Source: Schizophyllum amplum (lineage: Eukaryota; Basidiomycota; Agaricomycetes; Agaricales; Schizophyllaceae). Taken from it: a stretch of DNA of 64,000 nt. The notes beneath the pieces are model-generated. The model worked only from the letters and a program-made list of their open reading frames with translations, was not told where the DNA came from and made no database searches. The stretch lies in the NCBI GenBank assembly GCA_007026445.1, contig VDMD01000001.1, positions 3,720,001 to 3,784,000 on the forward strand, given 5' to 3'. Below are positions 42,319 to 53,097 of the stretch, piece by piece. The first letter of the stretch is position 1; every line of letters begins with the position of its first letter. The translations under genes and the position numbers were made by a program.

Positions 42319-45300
42319 ATGGACTACCTCAAAACATGGGGCTCCGCCGCCGTGTCCACCATCGTCAGCAAATCCGGTCTCAACCTTCCCTTCTCCCTCG
42401 GCCCAAAGGTCCCCACCACCAATACAATATGGACGCTTTACGAAGGCACGAAAAGGGTATGCTCGCGACCCGTAGCCTCCTAGCTCACGTTCGAACCGAT
42501 CCCCCAGGATGACGGCTCACCAGTATCCATCTTTGAGTACGACCTCAACAGCAATAACGTTCGGCCTTTCGCCAAGAACGCGCTGAGAAAGCTACGCACG
42601 ACCAGACACCCGGATGTGCTCAAGTTCATGGATGTCGTCGAGTCGGAGACCTCGATCCTCATCATGACCGAACGCGTCAAACCTCTGGACCTTTCCAACA
42701 ATCGGGGAGAGAACTGGCTGCTATGGGGACTGCATCGAATATCGGTGCGTCATGCAGCTCTCTCTGATCTTAATCTAAACATCCCCAAGGTTGCACTCGC
42801 CTTCCTCAACGACGCCGTTGGCTCGACACATGGGAACTTGCGGCCTCACTCCATATTCATCTCCCCCTCTGGCGAGTGGAAGCTCGGTGGTTTCGAGCTG
42901 CTCAGCAACCCGACAGAAGAATCGCCGATACTCTACGTGCGCGCATAGCCTGCCGGTGTGCTCCTCTGACCGTCCAGCAGACCATGGGCGGACTCGTTCC
43001 GGACGCCAACACCTGGGCTTCTCCAGAAGTCGTCAAGTCCGGTTGGGAAACACTCAAGTCGTGCGTGGCGAAACCAGCATGTCGCGCGCCACCTGCTAAT
43101 GTACATCAGGGGCAACCCAGCAGCCCTAGACGCGTACGACCTCGGTCTGCTCCTGCACCTCGTCTTCAATCCCGATGCATTTCCTCCCGCTACAGCCAGC
43201 CCGCCGCACCCACCACCAAATGCATCCTCCCGCGGTGCCATCCCCACCTCCATCTTCCCCGCCTACAAGAAGCTACTGAATCCCAATCCGGTCGCCCGCC
43301 TAACACCCAAGGGCTTCCTAGAGATTGGCATGGCGTCCGACAAAGGCTTCTTCGCCGGCAACCGACTCGTGCAAGTATGCGCCGGGCTCGACAACTTTGC
43401 CTTGAGTAGCGAGGCGGACAAGGCGACTTTACTCAGGTCAGATCCCCGCGTGCGTGCCGTATGATCACTGACGGGCAGACAGATCCCTGAAGGACTCTGC
43501 CGCGTCCTTCCCGATCGAGTTTGTCTCTCATCGCATCTTGCCTGCGCTCGCCTCCTCGTTGGAGTTTGGCGGCGCGTCGGCGACAGCTATACTACCTCTC
43601 ATGCTCCAATTTGGCAAGAACGTGCCGCCTAAAGACTACCCGGACGTTATCCTGGCCCCATTAATAAAGTTGTACACTAGCCCGGACCGCGGAACGCGTA
43701 TGGCGCTCCTTGAACATCTACCCGAGTACGCAGAGCACCTGGACAAGAAGACAGTGGATCAGAAGATCTTCGTGAACCTCGTACGTTGACTGCTGGATGT
43801 TCAATGTTCTCGCTCACGTCCGCTTTGACAGAAAACTGGATTCGACGATACCGTGGCCGTCATCCGGGAGGCTACAGTCAAATCCCTGATTCTTCTCGCA
43901 CCTAAGGTATGCTGATCAGCCAGTGCAGCTTGTCTCATCCTGATATCCTTGTTAGCTGAGCGACCGCACGCTGAATAACGACCTCTTGCGATACCTCGCC
44001 AAGATGCAGATGGACCCTGAAGCATCTATACGTACCAACACATGCATACTCATCGGCCGCCTCGCTCCGAGCCTAGGCCACAACACCAAGCGCAAGGTCC
44101 TGGTTCCGGCGTTCACGCGCGCACTGAAGGATAGCTTCGTGCACTGTCGGGTTGCGGGCCTGATGGCGCTGATGGCCACGATTGACTGCTTCGATGTAGA
44201 GGAGGTGGCGACGAAGGTCATCCCGAATATGGCGTTTATTCTGATTGATAAGGAAAAGTGGGTGGTATTTTTAGCGGTGGCTGAGGGAAGAGGACTGACC
44301 ACACCCTATAGGCTTGTACGTGACCAGGCATTCAAAACTATGGATCTGTTTGTCAAGCGTTTGGAGAAACATGCTGAGACGATGGTGAGGATGTACGGGG
44401 AGCTGCATATCATTGTGTTGGTCTGATCTAGGTTTCTCAAGCCGGACACCGTCCTACCACCGCCAGGATCGCCCGATCCCACCGGTGCTGCTCCTTCTAC
44501 TCCATCGATACAATACACGATGGCCAGCACCGCTGCAGGAGCAGCGGGGACTTTGGCAGGGTGGGCCGTCACGTCCATCACCAAGAAGGTATGCTTTCCT
44601 TGCTAAAGGTTGTTGTGGACTCGTCCTGAACATTCTTACCCAGCTTGCGGCGTCAGATATGCAGAGCACCATGGCGTCGACAGTCGACCGACCGACATCC
44701 GCGCCGCCACCACCTGGGGGCTTCCCAGTCGAACCAGCTATGAGCTTGAAGCCCGCAAATGGTTCGGGAATCGCTCGAGCGAACTCGGTCGCCGGAGCTG
44801 CCCCCAGCCAGGCCTCGCGACCTGGGCAGAAGACGCGCGGTATGCAGCTAGGTGCGAATAAAGTGTCGGCAAATGTTGCCGCCGCTGCTTTTGCGGAGGA
44901 GCTCGCGCAGGAGATTTCCGCGGAGGATCACAATCCCTGGGGCACGGATGATTTAATTGACATCAACGCTGATCAGGATGACTGGAGTACGTGCCCCTTC
45001 TCCGTTGCAAAGATGGCGTTGCTCACATACCTACTTCGACACAGCATCTTTCGAGACCGCTCCTCCCGTTGTTGCTCCAAAGCCCGTCGTGCCGACAGCG
45101 AAAGCTCCCGCGGCCCACGATGGATGGGGAGCGATGGAAGACACCCCTGCTCCGACCACAGAGGATGAGGATGAGGACCCGTGGTCGTCTATGGTGCCCG
45201 CGCGTCAACCTCAACTCTCGACCACACGGCCCAAGCCCGCTAAGGCCGTCCTCTCACCCGCACGAATAGTCAGCCGGCAGGCGACTCCGCTGTCGTCCCC

Positions 45301-45560
45301 GTCACCGCCGCCAGCGAGAGGCAACGGGTGGAACAACGCGGGCACATGGAGCGAGACGGATTCGAAGCCTGCATCGCCAGCGCCGGCTACACCGACCTTG
45401 AGCACGGCGGGGATGACAAAAGAGGAGAAGGCGGCGGAGATGGCGAGGAGGAAGGAGGAGAGGAGACAGGTGTGTGTTGTGAGTAGTTGTGAGGTTTTGG
45501 GACTGATTGTTGGGTCAGCGCATCGCGGCACTGAAGGAGAAGAAGAACGCGGCGAAGTAA
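42319..45560 (+). CDS. SCYL1/Cex1-type pseudokinase with HEAT repeats
   Basis: About 13 exons. Start MDYLKTWGSAAVSTIVSKSG and FPFSLGPKVP-like lead, as in the SCY1 family. The kinase-like domain lacks catalytic residues: VSIFEYDLN where VAIK would be, HGNLRPHSIF where HRD would be, and KLGGFELL where DFG would be. HEAT-type helices follow (FVSHRILPALASSLEFGGAS, PLMLQFGKNVP, MALLEHLPEYAEHLD, TCILIGRLAPSLG, RVAGLMALMATIDCF). The tail is Ser/Pro-rich with acidic DDLIDINADQDDW patches and ends RIAALKEKKNAAK, a basic coiled end like the COPI-binding tail of SCYL1. In yeast Cex1 works in tRNA export; animal SCYL1 in Golgi-ER traffic. Orthology to this family is solid; intron positions approximate. 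Confidence 0.88.
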
Positions 45561-45785
45561 GGGTGGGATGGGCTGGCTTACGCAGATCGTTCTTTCTGAA
45601 TGAAATCCATGCACAACCTATACACCATGTTATGGACATTGTCATGCGGAAGTGAACAGGACGTGAACCGTGAACATCGAATACAGTAACAAAAGAACGT
45701 CCCGATATGGGAATCCGGCCCGCGGTGCTCACGATTCACGTCAACACCTGCAAATAACGCGTATCACCTTCTCCCATCAGTCCCA

Positions 45786-46288
45786 ATGCGCCAATCCACC
45801 GCAGCGAACCGCACCTCCATCTACCCCAATGCCGCCCCCGCAAATACTGCGACGCAGATGGCGACCTTGCTAGAGAAGAAGAAGGAATTCGACGGAACGG
45901 CCGCGCTGGAGCGGTCCAGCGCGTTCATGCGGCAGCAGATCGAGGACATCGCGGAGGACTGCGATATCATGGGGTCTGGGAGCGAGAGTGCGCTGGTTGG
46001 ACTTGATACAAAGCAGAACAGTGACTTACTGCCCGTCGTAGCTCTAGGGCGGGTCACTAGCCAGTGGCCAAAGATGTTCGAGATCCTGGCGCTGTTTCGT
46101 ACGTCGCAGTATTGCCTATTGTCATAGCGTGGTATGGCTAACGAGTGAATACAGTGTCGCAGAGCGGGCAAGACCCAGAGATCCAAGATCTGTCGCAGGT
46201 GGATGGCCAGAGGCTGGTGCGGTTACCTTTGGATCAGCTACATCAGGAAGTGCCGAATCCTCCTTCGGAGGGGTCTTCAGCGTCCTGA
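45786..46288 (+). CDS. DAD2: DASH complex subunit Dad2
   Basis: Two exons with an intron near 46099-46155 give about 148 residues. The core LLEKKKEFDGTAALERSSAF, MRQQIEDIAEDCDIM and the later QWPKMFEILALF are the conserved blocks of Dad2. The DASH/Dam1 complex forms a ring on kinetochore microtubules and couples chromosomes to spindle depolymerisation. The C-terminus is hydrophilic (LSQVDGQRLVRLPLDQLHQE). Size is normal for the family. The upstream SCYL1-like gene is only 225 bases away on the same strand. Confidence 0.85.
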
Positions 46289-46492
46289 CTTCCTGTTCCC
46301 CTTGCCCTTCCGGAATACCAGGTCTATTTCCGCCGGATCATAGTGTATCTATAGCCCATCTATCCTGTTGCCTCGCTGTTCATCGACGTCAAACTCTACA
46401 AACCTTCATCCACGCCAAATGATGCGCTCGAGTACATATTATCTCACACTGGAGTCAGTGGCCTAAGAGTACCAAGTCTAATGGCAACGACT

Positions 46493-48094
46493 TCATCCTC
46501 CCTCTCGCGAACCCCGCAATATTGTCTCCTTCCCTGAAGTCGACGCCTGTGACGCGAGCGCGGTACGGTCGTCGTCCTCCGTGGACTCTGAATCGCGGAC
46601 CTGCATCCGTATACATATAAGTATGAGAAGGGACACGAGATGCACCAAGTAGACCTCAAATATAAGAGGACTTACATCAGGCTGCATTTGCGACGCCGTA
46701 TGCTCGAACTCCATGGTCGTTGACTGGCGAGGAGCATGAGCAACCATCAGGATATACCAGCAAAGAACCCGAGAGCACGTACCAGCACCCCGCGACTCCT
46801 GCCCGCGGGACCTGCATGCGACGAGTAGCTTGCGAGATTCATGCCGCCGCGCCCCGACTCGTACTCCGCGCGTATCCTTCGCCGGGCGTTCAGCGTCCAC
46901 ATCATGCTTGTCGCGTATAGCTTCGGTATCGCCTGGTTGAACGCGGTGGAGACGAGGCGGTCGGTGCCGTCGTAAAGTTGGGAGAAGATGAGATTGAGCA
47001 TTGCGCTGTTGGGGTGGATGTGCATTGGTGCGTTGATGAGTAGGTGGGTGGTCTCAAGTAGAGAGAAAGCGTACCAGACGGCAGCAGGGGCGGCGGTGGT
47101 GAAGGTGAGGCGGATGAGGGCATTGAGGAGGCCGACGGTTTGGGGGAGGACGTCCTGTCGGGACTGGATGAGGTAATACGCGGTTGTGGTAGATAGGAGA
47201 ATGTCGCCACCTGAATCTAATCAGCAGAAGTCTTGACCATTGAAAGTAATATGCTCACTGAAAGTACAGCTGAGGTGGGTGGCAACTGCAGAGACGAAGT
47301 TCATTGAACGGGGAGACAGTTGAAAGCTGATGTCGCTCACACCAGCGAGATATTGCAGGCTCGTCTTCTTGTGAAATATAAAAGGTCTACCAATTGACGT
47401 CAGCGTGATCAAAGAAGAAGGGCTAGGGTGGACTCACGGCTATGGCGATGGCGGCGTACGCAAGGAGGAAGATGGGCGCCAAAACAAGTGGCGGAAGCCA
47501 AGAACGTCCAGATATCATGAACAGGCGCCACACGAAGTAGGTTTGCACGTATAGCCCGATGCTCGCGACCATGAGTGGATTTCCTGGGAAGACGAAGCAC
47601 ATTGTGAGCAAGACGCGTGTGAGAAAGACGCATGCGGAACAAGGCCACCGCGCACCACTTTGCCACCATGTCGTGTAGCTGAGTCGTACGGCTGCCTCCA
47701 GGTCGGCAAAATGGTCGATGAACTGGATCCATAACAATGCGCTGTCTGGCGGTTAGGGGCGCAGGAGGGAATGCGTGGCATACACACAAGGATTGGATGG
47801 ACTTGAGAGATGTGATGAGCGCCAGGACGGCTACGGCGAGCTTCAGGGGTATATCGTCGTCCCGGTACCAGTTAAAGTAGTGCGCTACCTGGGGGGAGGG
47901 GGGCGTAAGAATGGTATGTTGACGGTGGAAGCATGCGACGCACTTGTACGATGATTATGCCCTGGAGTAGGATATCGATAGCACTGCCTATGAGCTTGCA
48001 GACTGTCCTTAGTATCCCTTCACAGTTTATTTCATTAGCGACTCACCCAAGGCCCCAGCAAATACACCGCCTGCTCATGCTCCTCAGGCGTCAT
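46493..48094 (-). CDS. multi-TM membrane protein, DUF6534 type
   Basis: Start 48094: MTPEEHEQAVYLLGPW, joined by an intron to LIGSAIDILLQGIIIVQ and then VAHYFNWYRDDDIPLKLAVA. Further hydrophobic segments are VLALITSLKSIQSL, an exon with TMCFVFPGNPLMVASIGLYV and WLPPLVLAPIFLLAYAAIAI, then GDILLSTTTAYYLIQSRQDV and LPQTVGLLNALIRLTFTTAA, and MLNLIFSQLYDG. The last TM is followed by KLYATSMMWTLNARRRIRAE, the hallmark end of this family, and a Ser/Glu-rich cytoplasmic tail to 46493. About seven TM segments. This is one of the largest agaricomycete membrane families; function unknown. The exon around 47290-47400 is the least certain. Confidence 0.75.
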
Positions 48095-48741
48095 GTTACC
48101 ATAGAGGGAAGACTTTCTTCAAGTTATCGCCGTTCCGCCATAAGACTGGTTCGGTATGTCGTCCCCCTTTCGCAGCCTTACGCTAGTGGTCAAGCGCGCG
48201 GAGCAGACAGGTCTCTCGCGTACTGTCGTGCTCGTCCTCGACGTAGGAGATGATCGATGACAATGACACATTCGCGTCGCGTCGGGAGTTGCTCGCATCG
48301 ACGGCGGCAAAACCATGCCGACGGTGGCGCATCATGCATCAATGGTTGGGCCAGCAATCTGATTCTGAAGCTCGGCTTGGGACGCAGAAAGTGACCTCAA
48401 TCGAGATCCTCCATTCTCTCAAAATTGAATACATAGAGTTATAATCGAAATATCAGCACAGAGTCCATCGAAAGACGCATCTCTGATTCCCTCTTCAAGT
48501 CGAAGTTCGAACTGAGTTCGAACGTGGCCGGTGTCGGCCACGTGTACTGACGCGTTGTACACGTGCATAAGCGCGATCCCGTGACACGCGCCGTCTATTG
48601 ATATTTGGCCCTGTTTCCCATCAGCGGGTCGCATTATAGATGGCGGTCGGCGTAATTTGCACTCGCTCTCGACCACCACCACCAGCTCGACGTCCGCAAA
48701 GCCCCTCATCGACGCCGACGACGACGACGACAACGAAGACC
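48095..48741. other. divergent promoter region of DUF6534-type gene and CDC6
   Basis: About 650 bases, no gene or repeat recognised. Both flanking genes are transcribed away from it. Confidence 0.4.
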
Positions 48742-50736
48742 ATGTCGTTCGCAACCCCCCGCCGCAGCCTGAGCTCCGTGCTCGGCAAGCGCTCCCACCA
48801 GCGCTCAGCGTCATCCAGCTCGCTGGCCACCTGCGATCAGCTGGCCACGCCCGACAACACCCCTGATCCCAAGCGCCCTCGCACGTCTCTGACGCTGCTC
48901 GATGGCACCAACAACAAGGAGAACATCCCACCATATCGCGTCGAGGCCATCAACGCCGTCGACACCCCCTCCATTCCCCGCAGCCGCCGTGGATCCACAG
49001 CATCCACACATACTCCTGCCCGTCCCACCGCAGGTAAGACTTTTTCAGATGGTCCATGGACCTTGTTGACCCTCACCTGCAGCCTCATCCACCGAAATCC
49101 CAGTGACGCCGGCCACTGCTCAAGCGTCGCTTGCGACGCCACCTACTACTCCCCAGACCGTTCTTCCCCTGCATGCGCTCATACGCTCCCTTCTGCGAGC
49201 CACCGTAAACTCAGATTCCATGCGCGTTGTCGGCCGCGATGGCGAGCGCGCTACGATCGTCACCTTCATCCAGGCCATGCTCGCCGGTGAATCGTCGGGG
49301 CAATCCCTGTATGTCTCCGGATCACCGGGAACGGGCAAGACGGCCCTCGTCACCGACGTCCTATCCCAATACCAGTCTCGGGAGGATGTGCAGGTGCTCA
49401 ACTTGAACTGCATGGCCTTCAACGACGTCGAGGCGTTGTGGGACAAGTTGATCGAGGTCTTTGGCAACGTCCAGTCTCGCAAGGCCTCCGCTAAAGGCAA
49501 ACAGTCTAGGGGGCGGGAGGCCCTCGTCAAGCTGCTCTCGAAGACGGCGTCTAAATGGTACGCAATCTTTCTTATCGCTTCAAAGTTAATCTAATCTAGT
49601 CATGCAGCATCCTAGTCCTTGATGAGCTCGATCACATCGCTTCGGAAGCACAGTCACTCGCAGCTGTGTTCTCCCTTCCCCAGGCCGTTGACAACCTATG
49701 CATACTCGGCATCGCCAACACCCATACTCTCACCTCCGACTCTACGACAACGCCGGACAATGTACAGACTGTACACTTCCAGCCGTACACATCCGCACAA
49801 CTTCTGTCCATCTTGCAGACGCGCCTCAGCACCCTGCATGATAGTGATGACACCAAAACGGCTGTCTCGAAGTTCCTGCCAACCCCTACGCTCACCATCC
49901 TGTCGAAGAAGGTCGCGACCATGACCGGCGATGTTCGATGCTTGCTCGAGGTTATGCGCGGTGCTATCGACCTCGCCGTTTCATCGAGCAAAGGCTTCAC
50001 GACTGGCAGCGTCACGCCAGGACACGTGATTGCAGCGTTGAAGACCTACTCTTCATCATCCGCTGTTGCATCGTCCTCGTCAGCATCTGCAAACACCGAG
50101 GTCGTCCGCAAGATCGTCGAGCTTGGCATACAAGCACGTCTAGTCCTGCTATGCATCGTCCTTGCCGCGAAGCGGCTTGAGGCAGCCTTGCCGCTGGGCT
50201 CACCAATCGCATCACCGACCAAGAAGTCCACCGCCAAGCGTTCGCCCCCATCACCAGTCAAGCCCAGCTTCTCTCAGTCCGCTGCCGGCAAGATGGACAC
50301 CGGCAAGCTCTACGCCTACTACAACTCCATCCTCTCCCGCAGCGAGACCGGCCTCTTCCAGCCAGTATCACGGAGCGAGTTTGGTGACCTGATGGGCATG
50401 CTCGACACCATGGGCCTCGTGTCCTTGTCGACGTCCATCGTGTCGTCGACGATGGGCAAGGCACGCAAGGGCTTCTCGCGCAGCGCGTCCTTCACCGGCG
50501 GTATGCGCGCGAAGGCAGGCGCGGCGAACGGGGAGGTGTCCCTCGGCTCTGGCGTGTGGGTGGACGAGGTAGTGCGCGGTCTGGGCATCGACGACCAGGT
50601 CATGGTGGACGCGAAGGCGGAGGAGGTGCGCGCTATTTGGCAGCGGGAGCTTGCACGGAATGCGCGCGAGGTGCGCGCGGCGCAGGCTGCTAGCGAAGGC
50701 GGGGCCGATGCGTTCGATGAGGCGATGGAGGATTAG
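48742..50736 (+). CDS. CDC6: Cdc6 replication-licensing AAA+ ATPase
   Basis: Three exons. Start MSFATPRRSLSSVLGKRSHQ was chosen over the open frame upstream because it follows a short leader and begins the usual Ser/Pro-rich CDK-regulated region. A TP-rich linker with several SP/TP sites precedes the AAA+ core: VVGRDGERATIVTFIQAML, Walker A SGSPGTGKTALV, a loop with NCMAF, an intron, Walker B LVLDELDHIAS, sensor 1 LCILGIANTHTL, and sensor 2 region MTGDVRCLLEVMRGAID. A winged-helix domain follows (YYNSILSRSETGLFQPVSRS, EFGDLMGMLDTMGLV). Cdc6 loads the MCM helicase with ORC and Cdt1 in G1. About 640 residues, normal for fungi. No defect seen. Confidence 0.92.
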
Positions 50737-51387
50737 GCGGGTTGTGGGATCGGGACCGGGCATTCTTTCCATTTCATTCTTTGGTCGATTTGTGGTTTTT
50801 CTGCGTATGTTTTGTATCGCTCCGTCCACGATCCGGGTCGCGTCCCTCTGCCATCTTCATCCCCGATTCTTTCATCATCGTTGTGCATTCCTCCTCGAAC
50901 ATGTATTTCGCCGCTCATCGTCTTGATACACGACGTGTTCCTTTTGTTTCGGTGTTTCTCCTCGTACCCTGTTTTTCCTCTCGTATCCTGTTTCTGTTTC
51001 TCCCTCTCGTATCCTGTGCTCCGTGTCTCATGTTTTGTCCTATGGCCTTCCTCCTCATTGCATCGCATCCCTTCATGGCATCGTATCGCTTCATACCATG
51101 ACATCGCATCGCTCGTTCATATATATGCAGCATCCCTCGTTCATATATGCAGCATCACTCATTGTACATCACCACCAATACCTACGGCAACAGAGCTTGT
51201 AGTCAATCTATGTAATGGAAATCTCAACCCTGCCTTGCGGACTATGGGTTGATGCAAGTTCGGTGAGGTTAAGGTGGCAGATGGTCGACGGTCACTACCA
51301 CTGGCGAGCCCAGGCGGGTGGAGAGTCGACGTCGAGCCCGAGTCTAAGTATATGAAGTTATAAACGATTATCATTCAGAGTGCAGAG

Positions 51388-51414
51388 TTTTGCCCGGGCA
51401 GTGCCCGAGCAAAA
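51388..51414. repeat. 12-bp-arm hairpin
   Basis: TTTTGCCCGGGC, a 3-base spacer, then GCCCGAGCAAAA. One mismatch between the arms. Possibly a transposon end or a terminator; no partner end located. Confidence 0.55.
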
Positions 51415-51640
51415 ACACGTGACGCGACGTTCAGGCGGCGGGAAGCGTGTCTGTTCGACTTCAAGCTTTGACAATTGGAGACTGGTAGTAGAATCTGAAA
51501 GCTCCGGCTACGGTTCTCAACCTTGCCTTTCGGACTGTGCGTTATGAAGTTGGTGAGTGGTATCTTTGTGTGCTCGTGTGTGGAGGGGCTTGATCCCAGC
51601 CTAGGTATACGCATTCGAGGCGATGACTCTAAAAACCAGA

Positions 51641-53077
51641 CACTGCGCGCAAGGTCAAGATCCGCAAGGCGTTTGTGGAGTTTGGATCCGCGAAGAAAGG
51701 CGTGGGGCGCTTGCGGATTCAAGCCCAGCGAGAAGTCCCATGACCTGAAACGTGCCAGATCGACTGAGAAAGAGCTGCCTCTGTGAGGTACTGCGTTGCC
51801 CGGTGGGCGTCGATGACCTTCAAACTCATGTCGATTCAGACTGACCTACAGCGACCCATCATTCACGATTCGGCGGACGTGTTTCAGCCTGTTTTCATCC
51901 TCGCTATAGCTCGCTGTCCGTTGTCCCGAAGCTGATTCACAATTTTTCATTTGAATGGCAGGAAACATTATTTTCATTTCTCTAAAGCTATCCTACTACA
52001 TGCCACTGTCGATGGGTACTGCTAATGATACTACGGGGAATGTCAAACGAGGGAGAAAATGACCTGTGCTATGTAAGAAGTGGAGGGCCAAGAAAGATGT
52101 ATGGTTAGCTGCATAGAAGTTGTCAGCATAGAAGGGGACGGGGAGGTTGGGACGACGTACCCTGCATGATGGTATCCCCGAGCTCCTCATCGGGAGCGCG
52201 TCTTTGACGCCGCACGTTCCGGTGGTTGTCAATCTGCAAATGTGTTAGGTGTCTGAAGATGGGGCAGAAGACCGCGGGCGTACCGCAACGCGCGCGCGCC
52301 ACACCTAGGTATAGGCCGTGGCTTCGGAGGGCGGCAACGCAACGCCCAAGTTATGGCTGACTTGACGCGTTGAGTGACTGCGAAGAAGAACGAGATACCT
52401 GCAGATGATGTTTAGCGTGGAGCGCGACGGGGATTTCGAGACGACGTGATGGTCACCTAGCGGTAGCCTCGAGCTCCCCATCCTCATCGAGGGCGGGCGC
52501 GTCGCCGCCGCCGCTCGTCATTCCGGCGTAAGTAACACCAATCTGTGGATGAGCGCTGCGGTAGGTGTCCAAAGATGCAGCAGAAGGTCGCAGGCGTACC
52601 GCTATGCGTGCGCCACACGTATGAACGGGACTCCGAAGAGCAGCGACACGACGCGCAAGTTCAGGGCGCACGCAGCGCGATGGCGGTCAGGAAGAAGGCG
52701 CAGCGGGGCGATCAGACTCGCATTTATATCAGCCACACGTGCGAGCTCGTCGGCGCATGCCGATAGACTTAGCGACGCGCTGAAGTCTGAGTTTGCGTGA
52801 GTTCATGCATGCCATCCTGAGTATTTTCAGCTTCATTTCAGCTTCAGCTTGAAGTCGGCCTGAATTCGGAGCATTTGTAGCATGCATGTATTCTATTTTC
52901 GACCACAGATCTTCATTTACTGACCCCGGCTCGTCTTGCGTCGTTCTGAACCGACAGAGAAAACTGAATTTCACACGAGCTCGAAGTAGCACTGTCGTGG
53001 TCGATTGGACTATTTGGACTTCTCGCTGGGATTCAAGCTCCACAAACGCCTTGTGGATCTTGACCTTGCGCGCAGTG
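51641..53077. repeat. inverted pair of diverged segments
   Basis: 51641-51760 on plus matches the minus strand of about 52990-53077: both contain CACTGCGCGCAAGGTCAAGA, AAGGCGTTTGTGGAG and CCCAGCGAGAAGTCC. The left copy has about 30 extra bases between the last two blocks. The copies are about 1.3 kb apart. They could be internal ends of a larger inverted element or copies of one coding exon (both read TARKVKI-KAFVE). Confidence 0.65.
52180..52710. repeat. two diverged direct copies of about 230 bp
   Basis: 52180-52410 and 52475-52710 share, in order, CGAGCTC, AGGTGTC, AGATG, GGCGTACCG, GCGCCACAC, CGCAAGT/CCCAAGT and GAAGAAG-type blocks. Period about 290. On the minus strand each has a donor/acceptor-like pair, so a duplicated decayed exon is possible. 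Confidence 0.55.
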
Positions 53078-53097
53078 AGACTACCTTGGAAACCACC

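Larger units (their letters stand above)
50737..53097. other. 2.4-kb gene-poor region with diverged repeats
   Basis: The first 450 bases are T/C-rich with CATATATGCAGCATC echoes. Then follow a small hairpin (51388-51414), a segment repeated in inverted orientation further right, and two diverged direct copies at about 52180-52710. No intact gene is found, although intron-like signals on the minus strand around 52230-52300 hint at old coding sequence. Confidence 0.45.

Noticed and set aside
42488..42510. GTTCGAACC resembling a tRNA B box
   Set aside because: Lies around an intron/exon of the SCYL1-like gene and no tRNA stems can be formed around it.
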